Assembly: GCF_017357385.1 (NCBI RefSeq)
Contig: NZ_CP071632.1
Location: 1,803,501 to 1,867,500 of the forward strand
DNA length: 64,000 nt
Origin: Rhizobium sp. NZLR1
Lineage (GTDB): Bacteria; Pseudomonadota; Alphaproteobacteria; Rhizobiales; Rhizobiaceae
Direction of reading: 5' to 3'
Numbering within the stretch: the stretch's first letter is position 1; each line of letters opens with the position of its first letter. The position numbers and the translations under genes are program-made. Below, one piece after another: positions 60,157 to 64,000 of the stretch. The notes beneath the pieces are model-generated. The model was not told the DNA's origin. It did no database searches and saw only the letters and a program-made list of their open reading frames with translations.

Positions 60157-60333
60157 TCAGGGTAGATCCCTGGTATCGAAGATTTCGGCGCCCCTTATGC
60201 TTTTGGTCAACTGGAGCGAGTCTCCAGACATGGCGGCGCCAAAGACGTAGAGAAGCGCAGCGAGAACGACGACAAGGGCGATGACGGACACATTGCAGGC
60301 GTCATTGACGCGGGATCTGTTACTCTGGGCCAT
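60157..60333 (-). CDS. 58-residue single-span membrane protein
   Basis: Too short for usual ORF cut-offs. It begins MAQSNRSRVNDACN, has one membrane helix (VSVIALVVVLAALLYVFGAA, about 15-34) and a short outer tail ending DTRDLP. AAGGAGA lies 7 bases before the ATG, and a perfect EcfG-type promoter sits just upstream. It is 63 bases ahead of the sensor kinase on the same strand, so it may be co-transcribed. Function unknown. Confidence 0.75.
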   Translation of the reverse strand: MAQSNRSRVNDACNVSVIALVVVLAALLYVFGAAMSGDSLQLTKSIRGAEIFDTRDLP

Positions 60334-60358
60334 ATCTGGATCTCCTTCACCTCTTCGA

Positions 60359-60383
60359 AACGGCGCGGTCCTGTCCGCGTTCC
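60359..60383 (-). promoter_or_regulatory. EcfG-type general stress promoter
   Basis: Minus-strand GGAAC (60383-60379), exactly 16 bases, then CGTT (60362-60359), a full match to the rhizobial general-stress consensus. The predicted start is about 19 bases before the ATG of the small membrane protein. Confidence 0.75.
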
Positions 60384-60494
60384 ACCCCCGGGACTTCGGT
60401 CTGACAGACCTGGGACCTAGGTCCTGCCCCCGTGGACGTCAGTAGATTCAGTCATATTTCAGCACTGAATGGTCCGGGTTTTGGAGATCTGCGA

Positions 60495-61346
60495 GTGACA
60501 ATTTCTGCCGACATCGAAAACGGCGCCCGCGCCGCATTTGCCAGTTCTCCCGCACCATTCGATGAAGGTGTGGCCGAGCTTTACCAGACCCTCCTTGTGC
60601 CGATTCTTTTCGAGCCCTATGCGGCGGAGATGGCGATCGCCGCCGACCGGTCGAAACCTGGCAGCGTTCTCGAGCTCGCGGCGGGGACGGGCGCCTTGAC
60701 ACGCGCGCTGCGCATGACGCTTGATCCGCCAACGGAAATCGTTGCCACCGACCTCAACCAGGCAATGATGGACATCGGCGCACCATCGGTGACGATGTCG
60801 CGGACCCACTGGATGCACGCCGATGCCCAAAACCTCCCCTTCGCGCCCGAGATGTTCGATCTCGTCATCTGCCAGTTCGGCGCGATGTTCTTTCCCGATA
60901 AGGTGAAGGCCTATGGCGAGGCGGAAAGAGTGTTGCGCAGCAAAGGCCGTTTTCTGTTCTCGACGTGGGATGCACTTTCGGCCAACGACTTCGCCAGATC
61001 CGTGGATGAATGCCTGGCAAGCCTATTCCCATCCGATCCGCCGGATTTTCTCAGGCGCTTGCCATACTCCTACTTCGACCCCGGCTCTATCAAGGCGCAG
61101 ATGTCCTCCGCCGGCTTTGAGGCGATTACCTGCGATCGGCTCGATTTGACATCCGTCGCGGCCAGCGCGCACGACGTCGCAGCCGCCTTCTGCCAGGGCA
61201 CGCTGCTCCGGGGAGAGATTGAATGGCGGGCGCCGGAGCGGATATCCGAGATCGTCGACGAGGTGGCTGAGCGAGTGGAAGCACGGCACGGAGCCTGTCC
61301 TAGCGGCGGCATGAGCGCGTTGGTCGTCGCCGGCCGCGCTCGGTAG
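60495..61346 (+). CDS. Class I SAM-dependent methyltransferase
   Basis: 283 residues from a GTG start with GGAG nine bases upstream; an earlier GTG (60432) adds 21 residues but lacks a ribosome site. Motif I is VLELAAGTGALT, followed by VATDLNQAMMD and the post-motif FDLVICQFGAMFFPD, typical of the Methyltransf_11 group. Substrate unknown. Isolated gene. Confidence 0.87.
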   Translation: MTISADIENGARAAFASSPAPFDEGVAELYQTLLVPILFEPYAAEMAIAADRSKPGSVLELAAGTGALTRALRMTLDPPTEIVATDLNQAMMDIGAPSVTMSRTHWMHADAQNLPFAPEMFDLVICQFGAMFFPDKVKAYGEAERVLRSKGRFLFSTWDALSANDFARSVDECLASLFPSDPPDFLRRLPYSYFDPGSIKAQMSSAGFEAITCDRLDLTSVAASAHDVAAAFCQGTLLRGEIEWRAPERISEIVDEVAERVEARHGACPSGGMSALVVAGRAR

Positions 61347-61414
61347 CGCCCTCGGCCCAGGCTGGCGCGCCAATCACCCGGATCGTCCAAGCGGGACCGC
61401 CAAACGCCTTCGAG

Positions 61415-61696
61415 CTATGACGGCTCTCCGGCCTTCTGCGCGGTCGTATAGGGAGCTTCGTGCATGGCGCTGATGACGTGGCGCTCAATCTCGACGCAGA
61501 CCTCATCATACTCCCGCACTCGGTGGGAGTTGAACCCTTGTCTGCGAACGGCATCGCGCGCTTCGACAGCCATCTGGTAGGCCTCGAAGAGTTCGAGCTG
61601 CAGCGGGTCGCGGGCTTCCATGATCAGCTTCCGCATCTCCGGCAGGCGCATTGCCAGGCGCCTGCGTCCCGCCTCCCTGCGGTTGGATCGTGCCAT
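61415..61696 (-). CDS. Small basic hypothetical protein
   Basis: 93 residues, from MARSNRREAGRRRLAMRLPE; AAGGAG directly abuts the ATG and GGAG lies 11 bases upstream. All-helical in appearance with a basic N-terminus. No family recognised. It converges with the methyltransferase gene. Confidence 0.55.
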   Translation of the reverse strand: MARSNRREAGRRRLAMRLPEMRKLIMEARDPLQLELFEAYQMAVEARDAVRRQGFNSHRVREYDEVCVEIERHVISAMHEAPYTTAQKAGEPS

Positions 61697-61822
61697 CTCC
61701 TTCAGTCTCCTGCCTATGCCCGGAAATACGGGGCCCTTCGATCTGCAAGTAGCGCCGGCAACGGACATTGACATGGATTTGGGACCAAAGGCCGGGATCG
61801 ATCAGACTGAGGTCCGGGGCGG

Positions 61823-61847
61823 GGAACGACCCCGCCTCCAGCTAGTT
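61823..61847 (+). promoter_or_regulatory. EcfG-like promoter candidate for the first DUF1236 gene
   Basis: GGAAC (61823-61827), exactly 16 bases, then AGTT (61844-61847), one base from consensus. The predicted leader is about 42 bases. Confidence 0.5.
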
Positions 61848-61895
61848 GGTTTGGCAGCGGTCATTAAGATCGCTTCAAAACAGAAGGAGGAAAAT

Positions 61896-62294
61896 ATGCT
61901 CTCCAAGCTTATCGTCTGTGCGGCAACTGCCGCGACCCTCATGTCCGGCGTCGCATTCGCCCAGTCCTCGACCGTCAATGGTGCGGCCGGCGGCGCAGTC
62001 ACCGGAGCGATTGTCGGTGGTCCCGTTGGCGCTGCTGTCGGCGGTGTTACCGGCGCCATCGTTGGCACCGCGATCGATCCGCCGCCGCAAAAGGTCGTCA
62101 CCTACGTTCGCGAGGCTCCGGCACCGTCGGCGCGCGTAGTCGTAAAGGAGAAGGTTGTCGTCGGACAGCCGCTGCCGGAAACGGTCGTCGTGACGCCTAT
62201 TCCGGATGATCCGACCTATGCCTACGCCGTGGTCAATGATGAACGTGTCATCGTCGAACCGTCCTCCCGCAAGGTGATCCAGGTCATCAAGTGA
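61896..62294 (+). CDS. Exported DUF1236 protein with glycine zipper
   Basis: 132 residues, preceded by AAGGAGG. Signal peptide ends near AFA-QS. Residues 28-58 form a glycine zipper (GGAVTGAIVGGPVGAAVGG), often membrane-inserting. The C-terminal DUF1236 domain (PLPETVVVTPIPDDPTYAYA) ends in the characteristic VIQVIK. Function unknown; an envelope location is inferred. The frame extends upstream, but this start is supported by its ribosome site. Confidence 0.85.
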   Translation: MLSKLIVCAATAATLMSGVAFAQSSTVNGAAGGAVTGAIVGGPVGAAVGGVTGAIVGTAIDPPPQKVVTYVREAPAPSARVVVKEKVVVGQPLPETVVVTPIPDDPTYAYAVVNDERVIVEPSSRKVIQVIK

Positions 62295-62407
62295 CCTGAT
62301 CCTCCACGCGGCCGCTACCGCGTCTTAACTTCGGAAATCATCGTTTAGATCAGCCGCACGGTCGACGGCAGCGTCGTCGTGCGGCCGAAAAAGCAAAGAG
62401 AATTATT

Positions 62408-63247
62408 ATGAAGAGCAAGACACTCGCCGTCCTGATGACGGCACTCGCGATCGGCGTTTCGCCGGTTGGCATCATTTCCGCCTCGGCGCAGGATGCGCCG
62501 ATTCTTCCCAAGAAGGGTGCGACCCAAAACGGCCAGTCCAGCGACGGTGCGACCAAGCGGCCGGATGCGGGCGGTGCCGCCTCTGGTGGCGCAGGTGGTT
62601 CCACTGGCCAAGGCACGCAGCAGCCTTCGGGCTCCGACGGAAGCTCATCGGGGGCATCCTCGGGAACCACCACCGATGGATCCTCCGGCCAGACGGCAAC
62701 CGAGCCCGGCACCAAGACGCAGTCCGGAAGCTCCGATAGCTCGACGACGCCCAAGTCGGGACAGTCTTCGACCGAAAGCCAGAAGCCGGCCGGCAGCCAA
62801 GATACCGGGACATCGACCGGCACCTCGACCGGCTCCGGCGAAACTCAAAAACCCGGCGATGCCGCGAAGTCTTCCGGCGGTTCGGCCGAGACCCAGTCCA
62901 ACAGCAAGATGAACGTCGGCAACAACAACACGTCGGTCGACAGCAACACCAAAAACACCACCAAGATCGAGACGAACAACACGACCAACGTCAACATCTC
63001 GGTCGAGCAGCAGACGGAAATCCGTACTGTTGTGAAGGAAGTTCATGTCGAGCCGGTTCGTGAGACGGATTTCACGGTCTCGGTCGGTACGACCATCCCG
63101 AAGAAGATCAGGCTCGAGCCGCTGCCGCCGCGCATAATCGAGATCGTGCCGCAGTATAAGGCCTACCGTTTCTTCCTCCTCGCCGATGGCCGGATCGTCA
63201 TCGTCGACCCTTCTGCATTCACGATCGTCTACATCATCTCGACATAG
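62408..63247 (+). CDS. Exported DUF1236 protein with long Ser/Gly/Thr linker
   Basis: 279 residues. Signal peptide ends near ASA-QD. Residues 40-160 are low-complexity Ser/Gly/Thr/Gln, followed by an Asn/Thr-rich stretch (MNVGNNNTSVDSNTKNTTK). The C-terminal DUF1236 domain begins about 200 and ends VDPSAFTIVYIIST. It shares only the domain with the gene 113 bases upstream. It may span the cell wall or be anchored in the outer envelope; function unknown. Confidence 0.83.
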   Translation: MKSKTLAVLMTALAIGVSPVGIISASAQDAPILPKKGATQNGQSSDGATKRPDAGGAASGGAGGSTGQGTQQPSGSDGSSSGASSGTTTDGSSGQTATEPGTKTQSGSSDSSTTPKSGQSSTESQKPAGSQDTGTSTGTSTGSGETQKPGDAAKSSGGSAETQSNSKMNVGNNNTSVDSNTKNTTKIETNNTTNVNISVEQQTEIRTVVKEVHVEPVRETDFTVSVGTTIPKKIRLEPLPPRIIEIVPQYKAYRFFLLADGRIVIVDPSAFTIVYIIST

Positions 63248-63285
63248 AGCGCCGCGCGTCCAATAGCACGCGCTAAGGACGCTCT
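63246..63285 (+). terminator. Hairpin at the end of the second DUF1236 gene
   Basis: AGAGCG pairs with CGCTCT and inner GCGCGT with ACGCGC, starting in the stop codon. No T run follows, so its termination strength is uncertain. Confidence 0.4.
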
Positions 63286-63300
63286 ATCACTTTCAATCTG

Positions 63301-63345
63301 CGCATAATCCTTTCCGAAAATCGGTTCCGATTGCGGGGTTGTGCG
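63301..63345. repeat. Rhizobial palindromic repeat, third type
   Basis: CGCATAATCC pairs imperfectly with GGGGTTGTGCG around CCGAAAATCGG-TT-CCGATTGCGG. It resembles the CCGAAAATCGG palindromes scattered in rhizobial intergenic DNA. Confidence 0.55.
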
Positions 63346-63397
63346 TGACAGCCGGTGCCCGGCGGAGAGCGCCGCCGCCGGGGCCGAGGAGAGGAAC

Positions 63398-63565
63398 ATG
63401 ATCTATTCCGAAGAGAAATCCGCAGGTCTGGCCCTGCCGCTGATAGCGATCCTGCTGGCGATCGCCGGCATCCTCGCCATGCTTGTCGTCACCGGCGGAC
63501 GACATGGCAGCACTGCCGGCCGCGTCTGGGTTGCGCAGGCGCAACAGCAGGGGGTGGGCCAATGA
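63398..63565 (+). CDS. 55-residue membrane protein
   Basis: Starts MIYSEEKSAGLALPL after GAGGAGAGG. One membrane helix (about 10-31) and a short Gly/Gln-rich tail. Its stop overlaps the next start by four bases (ATGA), so it is coupled to the BA14K-like gene. No family recognised. Confidence 0.65.
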   Translation: MIYSEEKSAGLALPLIAILLAIAGILAMLVVTGGRHGSTAGRVWVAQAQQQGVGQ

Positions 63566-64000
63566 ACGCGCTGGCATCTGTCGCCTTTGGAATCGTCAGC
63601 TCCGTCGGGGCCTGCATAGCCGCCGCATCCGTTGCCTCCCACGTCGTGGCGGATTCCGAGCCTCATGCCTTCCAGGATCTTGCGGCGCCCGATCTCTGGA
63701 CGACGCAACCGGTGAAAGTGGACCCTCGACTGCAGCGTTATGAACGGATTGCGCCTCTCTATTCCAGCTATGTCACCGAGGCGCCGGCCATCATGACGGC
63801 AACGACGAAGCCGGAATCCGCTGGCCCGTCAACTGAGCGCCTGGCACAGCTGCCAAAATTTTCGGCCGAGCACCTCGCCTGGTGCGCGCAACGTTACCGC
63901 TCCTTCGATCCTGCGACCAACACCTATCGATCCTATAGCGGTGAGATCCGCGCCTGCTCTTCGTCGTACCAGCCTGATATCGCCGAGGCCGATCAAGGTG
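63562..64000 (+). CDS. BA14K-like exported protein, 3' end outside window
   Basis: 146 codons are visible and still open at the window edge. The N-terminus is hydrophobic (VAFGIVSSVGACIAAASVAS), a signal or anchor. The segment HLAWCAQRYRSFDPATNTY followed by GEIRACSS is the BA14K motif of Brucella/rhizobial envelope lectin-like proteins. Translationally coupled to the small membrane protein before it. Confidence 0.8.
   Translation, partial: MNALASVAFGIVSSVGACIAAASVASHVVADSEPHAFQDLAAPDLWTTQPVKVDPRLQRYERIAPLYSSYVTEAPAIMTATTKPESAGPSTERLAQLPKFSAEHLAWCAQRYRSFDPATNTYRSYSGEIRACSSSYQPDIAEADQG

Overview
The window is chromosomal DNA from a Rhizobium-type alphaproteobacterium, probably of the R. etli/leguminosarum group. 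The evidence is the high-GC codon use, the alphaproteobacterial ribosomal gene order with adk after secY, DUF1236 and BA14K proteins, rhizobial intergenic palindromic repeats, a FixK/FnrN-type anaerobox and EcfG-type stress promoters. No rRNA, tRNA, CRISPR array, insertion sequence or prophage was seen.

Region 1 (1-22880) is informational. It opens with the 3' part of rpoC and a strong terminator, then a small hypothetical gene, then the complete str-S10-spc-alpha cluster: rpsL, rpsG, fusA, tuf, rpsJ through rpsQ, rplN through rplO, secY, adk, rpsM, rpsK, rpoA and rplQ. Several terminator-like hairpins inside the cluster may divide it into separately adjusted segments.

Region 2 (22881-39000) is a mosaic of short units. 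It holds a DUF2809 membrane protein, the methionine sulfoxide repair pair msrPQ, ilvD, LprI-like and DUF1232 proteins, a DegP/Q-like protease overlapping rarA, a VIT-family membrane protein with a well-placed FixK/Fnr-type promoter, a DUF1883 protein, an exported alpha/beta hydrolase, a ketopantoate-reductase-like protein, a divergent SDR/LysR pair, an HSL-type esterase homologue lacking its catalytic serine, an AhpD-like protein and a decayed histidine kinase.

Region 3 (39117-55190) is one eleven-gene, same-strand catabolic unit. A LacI-type regulator, whose own promoter carries a perfect palindrome between -35 and -10, is followed by a CoA-transferase, an enoyl-CoA hydratase, an aldehyde dehydrogenase, a glucose/mannose-type (CUT1) ABC importer, two GMC oxidoreductases, a Gfo/Idh/MocA dehydrogenase and a fumarate-reductase-like flavoprotein. 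The combination suggests uptake and stepwise oxidation of a sugar-like or glycosylated compound, finishing through CoA thioesters. I do not recognise it as a described pathway, and it is the best candidate for an undescribed system.

Region 4 (55198-64000) looks stress- and envelope-related. It has small hydrophilic proteins, xthA, a DUF883-like protein, an exported Gly/Asn-repeat protein, a NarL-type two-component pair preceded by an overlooked 58-residue membrane protein with a perfect EcfG-type promoter, a methyltransferase, two exported DUF1236 proteins, a small membrane protein and a BA14K-like protein running off the end.
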